Positions 10,886-24,798 of a DNA stretch of 64,000 bases are shown piece by piece; position 1 is the stretch's first letter; each line of letters begins with the position of its first letter. Made by a program: the position numbers and the translations under genes. This DNA is from Dama dama (Eukaryota; Chordata; Mammalia; Artiodactyla; Cervidae): assembly GCF_033118175.1 (NCBI RefSeq), contig NC_083685.1, forward strand, positions 123,016,501-123,080,500, read 5' to 3'. Below the pieces are notes generated by a model. The model saw only the letters and a program-made list of their open reading frames with translations, was not told the origin of the DNA and searched no databases.

Positions 10886-11580
10886 TTGCTTGGTAACAAA
10901 TTACTCCCCCTCAGCGATAATCCTTTTATTATCGTCGGGTTTCTGTGGTCCAGGAATTAGGGAGAGGAGTTCCGGGAGCGTCTCAGGAAGCCGCAGTGGA
11001 GACTGCACTAGGACCAGGGCCAGTGTGAAGCACCCACTGTGGACTTTGGCCAAGCCGAGACTGAGGCTCACCTGGGCTGGCCTCTCTGAATCATGGCCAG
11101 GTCTGTTCTAGAGAGGGAAGGGGCAAGTGTCCCCACCCACCCTCGTGAGTTCTGGGATCTGAGGTTCACCCGTGTGTGTCTGGTTCACTGTCTGTGCCCA
11201 GAGGCCAAGCCTGTCTGCAGAGAGGCCCAGGGTTAAACCCTCACACTGCTGACCCCCAGCTGCTGTGGGAGAGGTCAGGTGAGAGCCTCCCAAGCTGAGA
11301 GGACCTGCCCACAAAGCCAGCCCCTGGAACCAACGTGAGGCCCCGGGGGTCCTCCCTGCCTGTGCCAGCCGAAGGTAAGAAAGAGCTCGTCATGTCTGCC
11401 AAAGACGACTCTGGATGGACGGACACACAGACCACACACAGGATGTCTCTGGATGGACAGACAGACACACAGACCTGGTGACAGGGTATCCCCTGCACTG
11501 TTTGTAAGCCATGGGTATGTATTATCTATTCTGAGAGTTTTTAAGTGAATAAAGGTTTAACTGCACACAGAACAAGCTGA

Positions 11581-11586
11581 TTTATT
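11581..11586 (-). terminator. TMEM235: Candidate TMEM235 poly(A) signal
   Basis: AATAAA on the - strand, inside 'tttatttatgg', 1.3 kb beyond the TMEM235 stop codon. It is the first canonical hexamer I noticed downstream. Transcript data would be needed to confirm it. Confidence 0.35.
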
Positions 11587-12905
11587 TATGGACACATTGG
11601 CACAATGTTAAATGCTAAAACACAGGAGGTAGGAAGGGAAGCCCGCATTTAACATCCCCTTTCCCACACCCCACCCCCTACTCTTTATCCCTCAGTGGGA
11701 CTCTCCAAATGGTACCAGCCCCTGATGGCCCCCGAGCTTCCTGTAACCACCCCGCCTCCAGCCATAAAGGGAGACTGGGGGAGGGGAAAGACCAAGGAGG
11801 GGAAGGCCACCATGGACCCCCGCACACACCTCAGACTCGAGGGCCCTGAGCCTGAGACCAACGCTGAGCAGGTCTTCAGGTCCTGCCCAGAGTGGAGGGA
11901 GCCTCAGCCTTCACAGACCACGGTGACCAGGCATGGGCGGGCTGCCACCTTCCCGTCTGTCTGGCCCTTAGAGGCACACTGGGCCTGGGTCTGCCTCCAT
12001 TCCATAAGCCTGCGGCCAAAATTCCAGGCTCTGGCCTCGGCTGCTCCGGGCAGCCGCCCCTCCTGGTAGAGAAGCCCCTCACTCTCCACCCTGGCACGGC
12101 TCCCCCACCCCACAGGACTTCCACACCCGCTTGCCCAGGGGCCCACATGGGACCACAGGCATCCCTCTGGGAACTACAGGCGAGGGTGGGGTCTCGGAGC
12201 GCCGGCCCCAGGACAAGGACAGAGACCTGAAAACAAGGGGGGCAGAGGTGTGCCCAACCCCCCTCTGCTCCCCCTGCACCCGGAAATCCAAGAGGCCCCC
12301 GGTCCTCAGTCCCCTCCCCACCAACAGCTGCCCTGGGGAGGGGCGGGGGGAGGACAGACACGGCACGAAGGCCTGGTGAGGGCCTGGCACGGAGTGTTTG
12401 ATGGATATCTGCTTCTCTCTAGACTGCCCCTCCGAGGACTGGGGCAGCTTTTCCGCCTGACACAGGTCCCTAGGACTGGAGGCAGCTGTGGCCCACCAGG
12501 ATGGGTGGGGAGGGGCGGGCGCAGGCCACAGCCTCGAGAGGCAAGGGGACCCACTGGGCAGCCAGGAGCCTGCAGCGCCCTGCCCCCTCGACCACCACAG
12601 CCATCGTCCCTGGTCCCTTTGCTCCCACTTTCTGGGTCTCACCTTTCTCACCTCTAAGAAGAGGCTAAACCAGTTAGTCCTTGAAGGCACAATGGGCAGG
12701 GGAGTCCCCCAAACATCAAGCAACAGGAGCCTAGATGCTCAGCTCTACCCGCCCCCCTGCTCCCAGTGAGGTCTCCAGCCCGGCCGTCAGAACAGGGCTC
12801 CCAGCCTCCTTCCCGTGGCCTCTCAGGGCCAGGCTCGGCAGCCCCAAACCCCAGGAGGTGCAAAGGGAAATGGAGCCCCTCTCCCCCCACCTGCCTGCCT
12901 GGGAC

Positions 12906-15900
12906 TCAGATGACCACAGAGTGCGGGGCGCCCGGCTGCCCGCTCAGGCTGAGGGCTCGGGCCGCTGCGAGCAGGAGGGCGCCGCTGAGTGACTCCGCGG
13001 TGCAGGAGCCCCAGGCCAGGGCCAGGGACCAGCCGAAGCTGATGCGGACGTCCTGCACGTGCTGGGGGCCGTACTGGCGGGCCGTCTCTGCGAAGGCCAG
13101 CTGTGAGTAGCTGATGTAGATGACGACCCCCGCCAGGGTCAGGGCGCCTGGGGAGGAGATGCAGAGTGGCTGCTCAGTGCCTCTGCCTGCTGAGGGCGCC
13201 TGCCCCACCTGGGACCCCGGCACGGTGGTCCTGTAGACATGGCCTCTGCCCATTGGCCTTTGGGAGGATGGAGGCTCCAACTCAGTCCTCAAACCTCAGG
13301 GCCTCACCCTACAAAAACCCCTTGCAAACAGCACTACCTACACCCCCAACTCACATAAATGTCCCTGCATACACAGCCCCCTCCCATCGCCCCTGGAGTT
13401 ACACACACACGCACACACACACAGCCAGTGACCTCTACTGGCAGCCGGGAAGGGTGGGAGGAGCTCTAGAGCTCTGGCCAGACATCCTGAGCCAGGCCCC
13501 TGACCTGTACCTCCGGCTCCCTCTTCCTCGCAGTTCCACCCTCCCCACTTCACTGGCCCACAGTCTCCCCTGCTGACCCCAGCTCAGTGTCCCTCTTCCA
13601 GAGGCCCTGTCCCCTCCCCAGGTCTGAGTTTCAGGCCCTCCCTTCGGATCCCATGACCCCGTCCGTCCCCAGATGAGGACACCCTCCTCCCTCCAGCCCT
13701 GCATCTCTGCAGGAAGAAGACTGGCTTTGAACCTAGTGCGCGGTGACCCTGGAGGGTCGGGGGCAAGCAAAGAGCTGGGCACCGGGACATCTGCCTGTCC
13801 ACCCAGGCTCAGGGGGACCAGCTCAGAGAGCCACCCTCCATCCCACCACTGCAGGCTGATGTCAGGGCCTGCCCTTGGTGCCAGCTGCAGGGAATGTAGG
13901 TGGGGTCCTGAGACCCCCAAAGGCACGTCCTGGGTGCATGGCGCTCCCTCCGGACACTGCCCAGTTAAGGCACGAGGCAGACCTTCAGGACTAGGTCTGC
14001 ATCTCACTGGGACCCAGAGAAGGGGAAGACCCTGGGCACCCCCACACTGCCTGCCTCTTACTCAGGTCCTCTGGGATTCCTCACTTGACCAAAGATGGGA
14101 AGGACGGACTGGCCTCTACCAGCCTAGGGCTGGGTGGAGCCACCACAGAAGTTATGGATTTAATTTTGGGAAGCTGTGAAGCCAAATCAACTGCAAGGCT
14201 CTGGGACTGCGGTCAGTGCCCAGTTGGGGAGGGGGTGCTGAACACATCTCTCAGGCTTCTTCGGGGAACTCTGTGCAGCTGAGGCCCCAGAAACAGAGGT
14301 GTCTGTCTCAGCCTAGAGTGGTCAGAGCTCCCAGCCAAGTTCCCCCTGTCCCACCCCCACCACCCCCAACCAGGCTGCCCTACCAGCTGAGCACATCTCT
14401 TCAAGCCACCAGCTACTTCCGTCCAGCCTGGCTCTGGGCAGGACCCACCACTCTGCCAGAGTAAGCTCCCAAGCTGGACCCCGACCTAGAACACCTGACT
14501 CCTCCTGGGGACTGAGGCACCCAGGTCTGGCTCCTGCCAGACCTCTTCTGAACCTCAGACCTCCTGAGATGACTCAGGCCTCTCCCTGGCTGGCTCTGGA
14601 GCCTCGAGCTGGGTGATGGCCACGTGGAACTCATCACCCCAGGCTCCATATGCCCCCAGGCCCCTAGCTCAGGGCCCAGCCAGCGGCGACCTAGAACCCT
14701 CCAAGTCCCTCCCTCTTCTGCAGTGACAATGGGGGGGGATTGGGGAGATCTGGCCTCACGAAGGTCCCCTTGGTGTGACAGTCCTGACTCCGGGCCCCCA
14801 GAGCTGGGTCCCTGGCCCCACTGCAGCCCCCTGGGCAGGCTCCTGACAATGACGTCAGGGGACCTGTTTCTACCAGGAGCCTGCCATGCAAAGAAAGCAG
14901 AGGTGCGGCCAGCCCGGGCCTGGCACAGGGGATCAGATGGGGTGTTCCTGGAACCCAGCCCACTGCCTGCCCTCCCTGGAGAAGGGGGAATGACCCTAGC
15001 ACTGCCTCCAGGCTCTCCCTCTGCCCACTGGCCAGGTACCTTGGTTCCAAGCACAATGCCAAGATTTCCTGTCACCGTCAGGTTTCCTGGTTACAATCCC
15101 ACCCAATTATTCCTCTCAGTGGCGTCCCAAGTTCCCCTTAATTGGATTTTGGACACACATGGTCTCTGGGGTCAGGCTAGGGCTGATGTTTTGATTCCTC
15201 CTGTTCTCATTCTCTGAACCACACACCTAGGCTGCTGGGCCCCCTGGCAGTTGGCACCAACTCCCTCCTGACCAAGGCCTCCCAAAGGGCCCAGCAACCC
15301 CTGGAGAGGAAGCAGGCCTGCCCAGGAGGGAGCCCGGGACACTGTGGTCTGGTCCCCCTGCCGCAGCCCTGGCAGGGGAGCCAGCCCAGGATGCCAGATG
15401 TGGCTCAGGCCTCGGCCCTGGGCGGGAGGGGCCACTGAGGACTGACCTGAGGAGCCTCCAGCCCACGGTCAATGACGGCCAGCCTTGGGCAGCTGGGGAC
15501 ACCAGGTGGCTGGCTGGGACAGACGGCCCTGAAAGGCAGCGATGGGGATTCCAGGACCAGCTTCCTGCTGAGCTTAGGGAATACTCCAACATCTCAGCAG
15601 GAAGTTGGGACCCAGGGCCTGCGTCCGTCGCTGCATCCCTGAGGGAGGGCTTGGCCCAGTGCCTGCAGGCTAGATGAATGTCAGTGTACGCACTGTTACT
15701 AGTCAAAGTCCGGATGTGGCACAGTTGGGGTCACTGCCAAGGAACCCAAGGCCCCGTGTCACCCTGTCTAATGCTCAGCCCTGCCTGGGTGATGCCACAC
15801 CCCCACCCACGTTGCCCCTCACCAGGACGGTCTTGGAAGAAAAGGGGAATGGATGAGGGCTGGTCCCACCCCCCTCATGCAGGTCCAGCAGGGCAGGTTC

Positions 15901-18452
15901 TGGACTCACCTCGGAGACCCTCGTGCCTCCTGCCCCTGGCAGCTCAACTCAGGCTCCTGACCCCTGTTCCTGGCTCTAGCCCCACATTCAGCATCCGCAC
16001 CCCTCCAAAGGCCCCAGGGCCACCCAGGGCACCTCACCTGCTGCAGCTCAATCCCCAGGGTGGGCCTAGGCTCAGAGCAGCCAGGGGTTGGGTCAGTGAG
16101 ACAGGCAGCACCCCACTCCCAGGACCTGTGGCCCCCACAGCCCCCGGACTCACCCCCTAGCAAGAAGTAGCAGCCGGTGAAGAGCAGCAGAGAGATGCTC
16201 TGGGCCAGGGAGCTGAGGAGGCCACAGATCCAGCCGCACACAATGAGGACGAGGCTCAGGGGCAGGACCACCAAGACGGCTCGGTGCAACGCTGCCAGGA
16301 GAGGGGGTTCAGGGACCAGGCAGGGACCCAGACCGGGCCCCCGAGGGAGGGTCAGCAGAGCACGTCAGAGCTCTGTGTGCCTGGATGTCCTCCTTCGTAG
16401 GACACATGGGACTGTCCTGGCCCCAGTCGGAGGAGGAGCTGGACCATCTGATTCCCTGTGATGTCTCCGTGGTAACCACCCGACCCTCCCAGGGGCCGCC
16501 CCTGGTCCTGGCACAGGGGCAGCAGACACGTGCCCCTCAACTCACCAGGTGAGAGATGCCCACTGAGTAGATTCATTTGGGAACATAAAAGAGAATCCAG
16601 AAGGGGCACAGGGAGGGCAAGACAGGCTGGGGTCCAGTGTCCGTGGTTATAAGCTAACAGCAGAGCCTGGGGGCCGAGGCCAGTCAGAAGTTCTCAAGCA
16701 ACTATGGAAATGTCCTCTGGGCAACACAGGGTCTAGCTGGAAGCAGTTCTGTGGGTCTAGGAGGAGGGATTCTGAGCCTTGCCTGGAGGTCAAAGAAGGA
16801 GGGTGCTCCCACCCCAGCACTCACAGATGAGGCGCTGCACGGAAGTGGAGGCGTCCAGGCTCTCACTGGCAAAGGGGTCGATCAGGGCAATGCAGCTGTT
16901 GTGCCCTAAAAAGTAGAAAGAACGCACAGCCTGGTGGGCTGGACATTGCTGGGTATACCCCACCCCCGTGCTTCTCAGAGATGGGTGGCCTGCCGGCTCT
17001 CACCACCCTCCACTGGGGCCAAGAACCCTGTCAGTTTCTCCCCTGGAACTCAGAATTGGGGCTAAAATGGGTTTGGAGGGCTCAAGACCTTTCATTTTGT
17101 TTATATGATGTGCAAATAATATCTACGTGGAGGCCTGTTGAAAAATTTCAAACACTGCAGAGAGGATGCCCTCAGGGCCCCCTTGGGCCTGCTCACACGT
17201 GGAGGCCAGGCTATGCCTGCATGAGAAAGGGGCATGCGATATGGGCGCTCTGGCTCTCACACACTAGGGCACACACACATGCACAGGTCATGGACGCTTG
17301 GAGCTTTAGGCTGTCTGTGTCGGAGGGTGTTGAATAAACTGGGCTCTCCTTCCTCCCCGGGAGCTCTGAGGAAGGCACTGTCTCTCTCTCTCTCTCTCAC
17401 ACACACATTTACACATGCTCCCACACATCCATGCCACCCTGGGCATGTCCTGCGCAGGGGAGGCCCCCAGGCTGGTACCAGCTTGGTGAGGCCCCCAGCT
17501 GAGGAGCGTGTGGAAGCCCACCCCTCCCTAAACCGGACAGAGCCCTTGCCTCTCTGCACTCAGGTCTGAAGCCACGTGGCACTCCTGTTTTCTGCCCTGT
17601 GCCAGGCCAGGGGGTGTGGGGAACAGGGGCCCTACACCACAGCCCTGGCTCTGTCTGACAGGGAGCAGCGACCAGGCCAAGCCCTGGACAGAAACGGGGA
17701 AACGACTCCGGGTCACTGGGATGAGGAACCGGGTCTTGCCAGGGCCCCAGCTCCCCAACCCCAGGCTTCCCCACCCCCACCAACTCCCACCTCAGCCCGG
17801 GGCCCCTGCAGATGCGTGACAAGCACAGCAGCTGAGCGCCCCGCGTGCCCGTTCCTCCCACCCCGAGTCTCGCGTCTCCAGAGGCCTCATTTTCTCCCTA
17901 TCTGACCAATGAGGCTGAGGGACAAGGTCCCAGGTCACCCAGAGATGTCCTGCTACCTGCCAACTGATGTGCCATTGCTTGGAACACAAGACCGGCCCCC
18001 AGAGGATGAGGCCACAGGCCTGTGGAGGAATCCTGCTCTGGAAAGTTCTTGGGGTCCTTATGGAGCCACCCTAGGCCCCTCGTTTTCACTTCCCACCCTT
18101 GGAGGGTGGGAGTTGAGCCCTCCTCCAGCCAGACTGTCACGGAGAGAGATAGGGGTAAGGGGTGCCCCTGAGGGCAGACAGGCGGGGGAGGGGGTGTCTT
18201 CTCAGCGGCGGCTGGAGGGGTGCGGCCCCCTGAGTCTGAGGGGAAGGGTCGCGTGGGGGAGGGGCAGCCGGTACCTTCGCAGATGCGCCAGAGCCCCGAG
18301 TGGGAGGAGAGCTGCCCGTGCCCGCTGTGGTTGCCGGCGTCCGCCACCTCCAGGAGGTACCAGTAGTCGCTGGCCACGGCGGCGGCCAGCAGCGCGAAGC
18401 TGAGCAGCGCGCCCAAGGCAGCGGCCAGGAGCAGCGCGCCCAGCCGGGCCAT
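12906..18452 (-). CDS. TMEM235: TMEM235, claudin/PMP22-like four-span membrane protein
   Basis: Exons in transcription order: 18452-18275, 16905-16825, 16291-16154, 13147-12906. They sum to 639 nt, giving 212 residues plus TGA, with all junctions GT-AG and phase 1. Membrane segments: residues about 5-28 (ALLLAAALGALLSFALLAAA), then two spans in exon 3 (VLVVLPLSLVLIVCGWICG and SISLLLFTGCYFLLGG, the latter continuing into exon 4) and a fourth (ISFGWSLALAWGS onward). The first extracellular loop has the family signature SGLWRIC with a second cysteine (NSC) in exon 2, as in claudin/PMP22 proteins. Human TMEM235 is slightly longer (about 223 aa); the C-terminus here ends QPGAPHSVVI. The cellular role is not well established. 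The start lies in a CpG-rich block (18150-18500). Confidence 0.93.
13402..13422. repeat. Short CA microsatellite in TMEM235 intron 3
   Basis: A short interrupted (CA)n run, with one CG interruption. The rest of this intron (13148-16153) is GC-rich with no gene or clear repeat that I can support. Confidence 0.7.
17381..17408. repeat. (TC)n(AC)n microsatellite, TMEM235 intron 1
   Basis: About nine TC units run into a short AC tract ('tctctctctctcacacacaca'). The surrounding intron sequence to 18274 shows no further gene. Confidence 0.75.
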
Positions 18453-20935
18453 GCGGTCAGGGTACCAGGACCAGAGCCGAGCGGAGCGGGATGCAGGGGA
18501 GCGGAGGGAGCCAGGAGGTGAGGGGCAGCTGGGGGCTGTGGTTTGGGGGGAGCGCAGGAAACCGGGACTTAGGGAGTGGAGAGACCCGAGAGAGTCTCAA
18601 GAGAAGGGGTTCAGGGATACTGCGGGAGTAGGTCTAGGGAAGGGGCACGGGGTGGGGTGGGGTGGGGGTGGGCGGGGGTTTGTGGAGCACGGCCGAGGAG
18701 GGGGCCCGGGAATGGGGAGCAGGAGCGGCAGGTGGGCTCTTCCGGGTGCGGTGCCCCTCGGGTGCACAAGGAACTCCCACCTGTCTGTGATCGCCAAGCT
18801 ACCTCCGAGGGGAAAGGAGGAGGAAGCCGGGAGGCACAGCGCTGTGTTCAAATCCCAGCGTCCCTGGCTGTGGGTCCCTGGGCAAACGCCTTAATTTCTC
18901 TAAACCTCCGGTTCTTCAGCTCCCAAAAATCCAAGCTGAGGAGGGAGGGTGGGGCCAGAAAAGCTCGGGAGGAGTCTCGGCAGGAAGCCTGAATGGTGGG
19001 AGGCAGTTCCGCCACCTCCCCGACCCGCCGCCAGCCGCCACCCCCTACACTGGAGCACTTGGCTGCTGGTCGGCCCAGCGGTGTGGGTCTGAATCAGTCT
19101 CCAGGATCAACGACCAGAGGGTCCTAATAAGGTGGGTGGGTTTGTGAGGGGCTACAGAAGGGGGCCTGGCTTCCTATTAGTTCCAATTACTAACGCCCTG
19201 TGAGGCAAGGCTAGCCTCTGCCTGTCCGTCACTCACTCACAAACATTAGCAAAGCTTCTCCAAGGACAGGTGGCAGGTGCTGGTGGGCCAGGAGGCAGAG
19301 CAGCCACCAAGGGGCCCCCACCTGGGAGCGGGAGGGCTGTCACGGTGAAGCTGCTGGGAGTTCAGCTTTGGGCGACGGGAGGGCCTCCACCCCAGGTCCC
19401 TGGACTATCCACTACTGCCCCTTCCACCGATGCAGGGCAAAGATGGGGGTCAGAGGCCTCACTGAGGGCGGTCCTTCTCAGACCATCAGCAGCTTCTCCA
19501 CTTAGGGTCATCCCAGGGTTTTCATTTCCAGGTGTTTATTTTGGCCCGCCTTTCTCTAGGTTTGCACAATATCATCACAAAGTAGAAGTAGTTCCAACAA
19601 AGTTATTGAAATAATCCTTCAGGGGGCATTCGGACACAGTGGCTAGAATCGTCCGGTATCCTGCCGGCCACACGTCTTTCTCACACCACACTCAAGATTG
19701 GGTGGGGGCACGAAGTGGGGATACGATGAGGTGATCCTGGCTGTGGCAGTTTCCATACCCTCTTACCTGACAGCCCTGCTCCCAGCCCCTGCCCTGGAAG
19801 CTGGGTGCCAGCCGGGGGCCCTCCTCTCTCAGGGGGCACTGGGCCTGGAGGGTAAAAGAATCCAGCAGGCAGACAGAGAAAAGCAGGTGCTTGGGCGCAG
19901 CAGCGGTCTACAAAATTGGGGGTGGGGGGAGGGACTGGGGGAGCAGGGGAGAGTGGGGGTGGAGCTGGGAAAGAAGGTAATGACCCAAATGTGACAAAGA
20001 TGGACACTTCTGTGTGCTTAAGCTACGGTTGAGAGATGGTGTTTTGTTGTTGTTCTTCTAAATATTTGGCTGCATCAGACCTTAGTTGTGGCCCGTGTGA
20101 TCCTTATGTCACATGGACTCTCAGGCTCAGTCGTTGCTGTCCACTGGCTGCAGACCACACCGGCTTCAGTAACTGCAGGCATAGTTGCTCTGCATCATGT
20201 GAGATCTTATCAGTTCTCTGACCAGGGATCAAACCCACGTCCCCTGCATCGCAAGGATTCTTAGCCACTGGACCTCCAGGCAAGTCCCGAGAGACAGTGT
20301 TTAGGTAGAACTAGAGGAACCCTGTGGCTGCACACTCCACACCCTTCCTCCCAGTGCCCCGCCTCTCTCCTGAGCTTGTTTGAAAAGGTCTCGTTTGCAT
20401 CCCCTGTAACACAGAATACTCAGAGCGAGCGTCGGGCGCTGTCTGAGGCCACTGTGACCCCAGAGCCCACCTCTCCGTAGGGGAACAGACATGTATCCCA
20501 CTCCTGTTGCAGTGTAGATGGCCAGGTGAGCAGTCTACATCCCATCGCTTCAAAGCCCTGGTTCAGGGTTTCAACGCCAGATGTGCCAGTCAGAGTGATT
20601 GATTGGACTGTCCCCAGACAATGGCTATCAGTTCTTGAGGGGCTACTCTGATGAATTCTGCCAGTCTACTTCCCTTGAGATGGACCCAAATTATACCCTA
20701 GCCCAGTTCTGAAAAGGTGCCTCTTAGAATGACCCATTATTTTTCATTATTCATCCTCCTTTCATCAACTTGTAACCCTGAACTTGTGAGCACCAAGCCT
20801 GTCACCAGGCTGCTGAGGCCTCTTCAAAGCCAGCATCAGACCACTTCCACTGAAATCAGGGGCAGATGAGAATGGAAGAAATCCCAATTACGTGTGACAG
20901 AACAACAGGGCTGCAGCCAAGCCTCTTCTCTCTCT

Positions 20936-21125
20936 TCTTCTTTAATATTTTTTTATTTGGCTGTGCCAGGGTTTAGTTGCCACACGAGGGATCTTCTATC
21001 GTCTTTGCAGCATGTGGGACTTTTTAGCTGTAGCATGCAGGATCTGGTTGTCTGACCAGGGATCAAACCTGGGGCCCCTGCATTGGGAGCACAGTCTTAG
21101 CCACTGGACCACCAGGGACGTCCCC
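20936..21125 (-). repeat. Ruminant tRNA-Glu-like SINE
   Basis: 'ggctgtgccagggtttagttgcc' through 'ggaccaccagggacgtcccc', reverse orientation. A similar, more diverged copy is at 20055-20290 ending 'ggacctccaggcaagtccc'. Confidence 0.8.
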
Positions 21126-21302
21126 AGGCCTCTTTTCTTTAAACTTACATTGAACTGACTCACAGTGGCTGAAAGAACAGGATGCCTGAGACTAGGGACG
21201 AGCTTCCTGCTCCAGGCCGATGACACCATAAATGGCCCCTGGTGATGAACTGGGAAGCAGCTGAAACCACCGGTGAAATTACTCTCAGAGCAGCTCAGCA
21301 TC

Positions 21303-21587
21303 AGCTGCTGCTGCTGAGTCACTTCAGTTGTGTCCGACTGTGTGTGACCCCACAGACAGCAGCCCACCAGGCCCCCCCATCCCTGGGATTCTCCAGGCAA
21401 GAACTGTGGAGTGGGTTGCCATTCCCTTCTCCAATGCATGAAAGTGAAAAGTGAAAGTGAAGTCGTTCAGTTGTGTCCGACTCTTCGCAACCCCATGGAC
21501 TGCAGCCCACCAGGCTCCTCCATCCATGGGATTTTCCAGGCAAGAGTACTGGAGTGGGTCACCATTGCCTTCTCCGCAGCATCAGCT
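21303..21587 (-). repeat. Two adjacent Bov-tA SINE units
   Basis: Two head-to-tail copies each carry 'tgtgtccgactctt/gtgtgtgacccc', 'ggattctccaggcaagaa' and 'ctggagtgggt'. They are joined by 'gaaagtgaaaagtgaaagtgaa'. The same two-unit arrangement recurs at 55288-55572 and 58440-58710, so it is probably a dimeric family. Confidence 0.85.
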
Positions 21588-23856
21588 ACACTACAACTAA
21601 TCTTACTGCGTTTGGCAAACATCCTCCAGCAGAAAATGAACCTCCCTCAATCGCCCTTCCCTACACGTCAACTCCACTCAGCATGCATTATGACTTCATC
21701 CTAGGAGGCTCTCAAGACACCGTTCCAGCCAAAGTCAATCCTACTAAAGGGCTCTCAAATGGCCAGGGTCACAGCTGGGAAGCGCTGACATGCAGGGTGG
21801 CAGCCACGTGACCAGCCGCTCTCATTCCCCAGGACTCACAGGCCTAAGAAGGGCTCATCATGGCCACCTTGGATGCATGAGCATCTGTCCAGTGAGTCCA
21901 GTGACTGACAGGCTCTGCTAAGAGGAAATGGGAGGAAGCCACCCCTCCCCACCATCACAGAATGCACTTGCTGTCCCCAGAACGGACACTCCTGTTCCTC
22001 CACCTAGCACATCTTTTCCTTTCTTGTCTACTGGCAGCCTCCTCATTCCTGGACAAGGAGAATGCTCCAAGAGTTCCTCGTTGTCTCCTTGCTGCTCCTG
22101 TGGACACACACACAGACATTAGGTGACCTGCGTCTTCCCACCCTTCAGAGAACAAGGAGCCTGTGAGCTCCCTGCAGACTTCAAGCCCTGGACGCAGCAC
22201 CCAGCAAACTGTAAGTGTGCAAGCAAATGGACAGATAAATGTCACCACACTGGGCATCAGGTGGAAAGCTGCCACAGAAACCTAGACCCGTTTGGTCCCA
22301 GTCAGCTGAAAATTGACTCAAATGCCGGAAGCTGAGCCAGTGCAGAGGAAGCCTACAGTTCAGTTGATTGACCCTACTTTAAGGCTAAATTCACCCAGGG
22401 CAAGACAGGGACTCCCCTGCAATGGAAAGCCCGGCTCAGAGCTTGGGTTGCACCACTAGCTCAGACCCTAGGTGCTGGAAGCAAGTCCAGACATTGTACC
22501 GTAGTTACAACTGGGAAAGCTGGGTGAAGAGTACACAGAACCTGTTTCAGCTTTACAACTTCCTGTGAACCTTAGTTCAAAATAACAAGCTAAAGTCTGG
22601 TACAGTGAGATCAATGGAATGCTCAGGAGAAAGGTATCAGTTCATATATGTAGTGAGAACCTCTGAAACAAAGTTGTCTGAAAAACGGAATGGGGACGGT
22701 TTACTGCACTACCCCCTGGGGCCAGGCTGTTGCCCATAGCCCCAGCCCCCAAGGCTAGGCACTGTCACTAGTGAGTGAGGGACCAGCTCTGGGGTCAGAC
22801 TTCCTGGATTCAAATCCTAACCTGAATGCTTTCTACTTATGTGATCTTGGACAAGCTATTTCATCTCTTTATAAATCTCCACTTTTGCATCCAAAAAATG
22901 TAGTTAAGATCCCAATAGACTTTACTGGCAATTGTTGACTTTAAGTGAGTACAACCTGCAAATGGTCCACATCCCAGAGGGGTGCCAACCTGCAGGTAAT
23001 GGCTGGCTGGTGCTCCATCTTGCGCAGCGCTGAGGATGGAGGATCCCCATTCCCCAGGCTGTCTACTGGCTCTGAGCTCGCCATGCCTGACATCTCTCAC
23101 CACCAGTTACAACCCTTCCAGACTCCCACTGACTTGAAGAATCAGAGAGGCAGACACATATTTGAGAGAGTTGAGGCTGTTGCCCTTAGTAAGGGCCTAA
23201 AGCTTCATTAATGGATGTCTGGTAAACTTTCTGGACATTGGCAGACATTAAAGCCCAGTGATATGTTGTTTTTAGAATATAAGTTTCTAGAAGAGGAAAT
23301 GTGTAAGATGGCTGAGGGGTCAGGGCCAGCTTAGCCTTGCCTCACAGCACAGCCTGGAAACACAAACAACTGCAGCATTACCCATCGTGCAAAAGAAAGA
23401 GAGCAAAAACATTTTCTCAGCTTCTATACAATGCCAGTTTGTAAGGATCAGTTATTATTCATTTACAGATTGGCACAAATATCAAAAATAAGCAGCTGAG
23501 ATGAATATAAAGGCTGAAATGCTTTCTTTTCCTCATAACAAAAAACACTGCAATATTCTCCATACTTGGAGGGAAAAATTAATTTTACTGAGATATGGCA
23601 GAAAAACATGTCTGAGGTGCGTTTTTCATAGCTGGTTTATACATGGAATGAGTCCAGGTGACACAAAATGCTCTGGTCTCAAGTGGCTCTTGCAGAGGAG
23701 CCCAAGGCTGGCTCTGTCACTCTGCAAGGACTCATCCCTCCCCCACAAGCACTGGGGTGGGATCAATCAATTGGCAAGCTAAGAAGGAACCGCCATGAAA
23801 AGCCAAAAATATTTAAGAAAGCCAGTAGGGTCTGCAGTGTTTGAAATGAAGTCGTT

Positions 23857-23862
23857 TTTATT
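23857..23862 (-). terminator. BIRC5: Candidate distal BIRC5 poly(A) signal
   Basis: AATAAA on the - strand ('gaagaataaaaacgac'), 2.1 kb beyond the BIRC5 stop. This resembles the length of the long human survivin 3' UTR. It is an alternative to the nearer signal at 24793. Confidence 0.35.
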
Positions 23863-24792
23863 CTTCAGCAACTACCCAGATGACCCCCAGAGGTTCCAAG
23901 AGGACAGTAACAATCCACCCTGCAGCTTTACTTCATGAAGGATGGTGAAATAAAATCTATCATCTGAAAATCAGGCCTCAGCCCTGCGTGAGCCGGCCTC
24001 GGGGAGGAGAGGAGGAGACCGCTGCGGAGGCGATGCTGTGGCGAACGTGGCGCAGATGTGGAGCAATGGAGACACAGCCAATCAGGGCTGACAGATCGCC
24101 TGCACGGCGCACCAAGTCCCCACAGCTCTGAGCCAAGTCGTCTAGAAGGGATTCAGGCCACTGCATTGTTCTCGCAGAGGAGCAGCCAGTGTGCGCCCTC
24201 CAGCTCACCAGGGCTGGCTAACCGTGCAGCAATTTCATGACAGTTTCTGCCAGATATTTCCTGCTATCTTACTTTGTCTCCAAATCCACCTAAAGTTCAC
24301 ACTGGTGTCCCCAATGACTAAGAAAGGCTTTGTGCTCACTTTTAACTATAACTTATCCTGTTATGCAAAATATTAATTCAAACAAGAAAACAACACTGCA
24401 GAATCTTAGGAGGGGCTGAGGGCTTTGTCCCAACTCCTCTTTACATGAAAATCCTGTTGCCACACACACAAAAAAAGCCAGCTGAGGCCGCACAGACTCT
24501 AGGATCCCCGCATCACTGGTGAGGAAACTGCAGCTCCAATTCAATAGGTGCCAGGCCCAAGCCCACAAGGCAAGCACCCCGTTAAAGGGCAGAGTTCAGG
24601 GCCGGAGTGGGTGTTCCACATGCTTTTTCTTTAACAACTGCTCCAACTCTTTGCTTAGTCTGTGCTGGGGCTGAAACTCATACATCATCATCACATTTAT
24701 GATCTTGCAAGACTGAGAAGAACATAAAAAAATGTTTTTGTTTTTTTTTTAATTTCCCCCAAAGAGGTTTTGCAATCTACTTTTTAAATTAA

Positions 24793-24798
24793 TTTATT
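24793..24798 (-). terminator. BIRC5: Candidate proximal BIRC5 poly(A) signal
   Basis: AATAAA on the - strand ('gaggaataaattaattt'), about 1.16 kb beyond the BIRC5 stop codon. With the 429-nt coding region this would give a mature mRNA of about 1.6 kb, the classic survivin size. The sequence 24800-25954 would then be 3' UTR. Confidence 0.5.

Larger units (their letters stand above)
18453..23850. other. Intergenic region TMEM235-BIRC5
   Basis: No supported gene. Repeats by eye: a MIR at about 18830-18925 ('ttcaaatcccagcgtccctgg'), ruminant SINEs at 20055-20290 and 20936-21125 (- strand), two tandem Bov-tA copies at 21303-21587 (- strand) and a MIR at about 22770-22900 ('ggattcaaatcctaacctg'). 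A G-rich run (ggggtggggtggggtggg) lies at about 18650-18673. Confidence 0.6.
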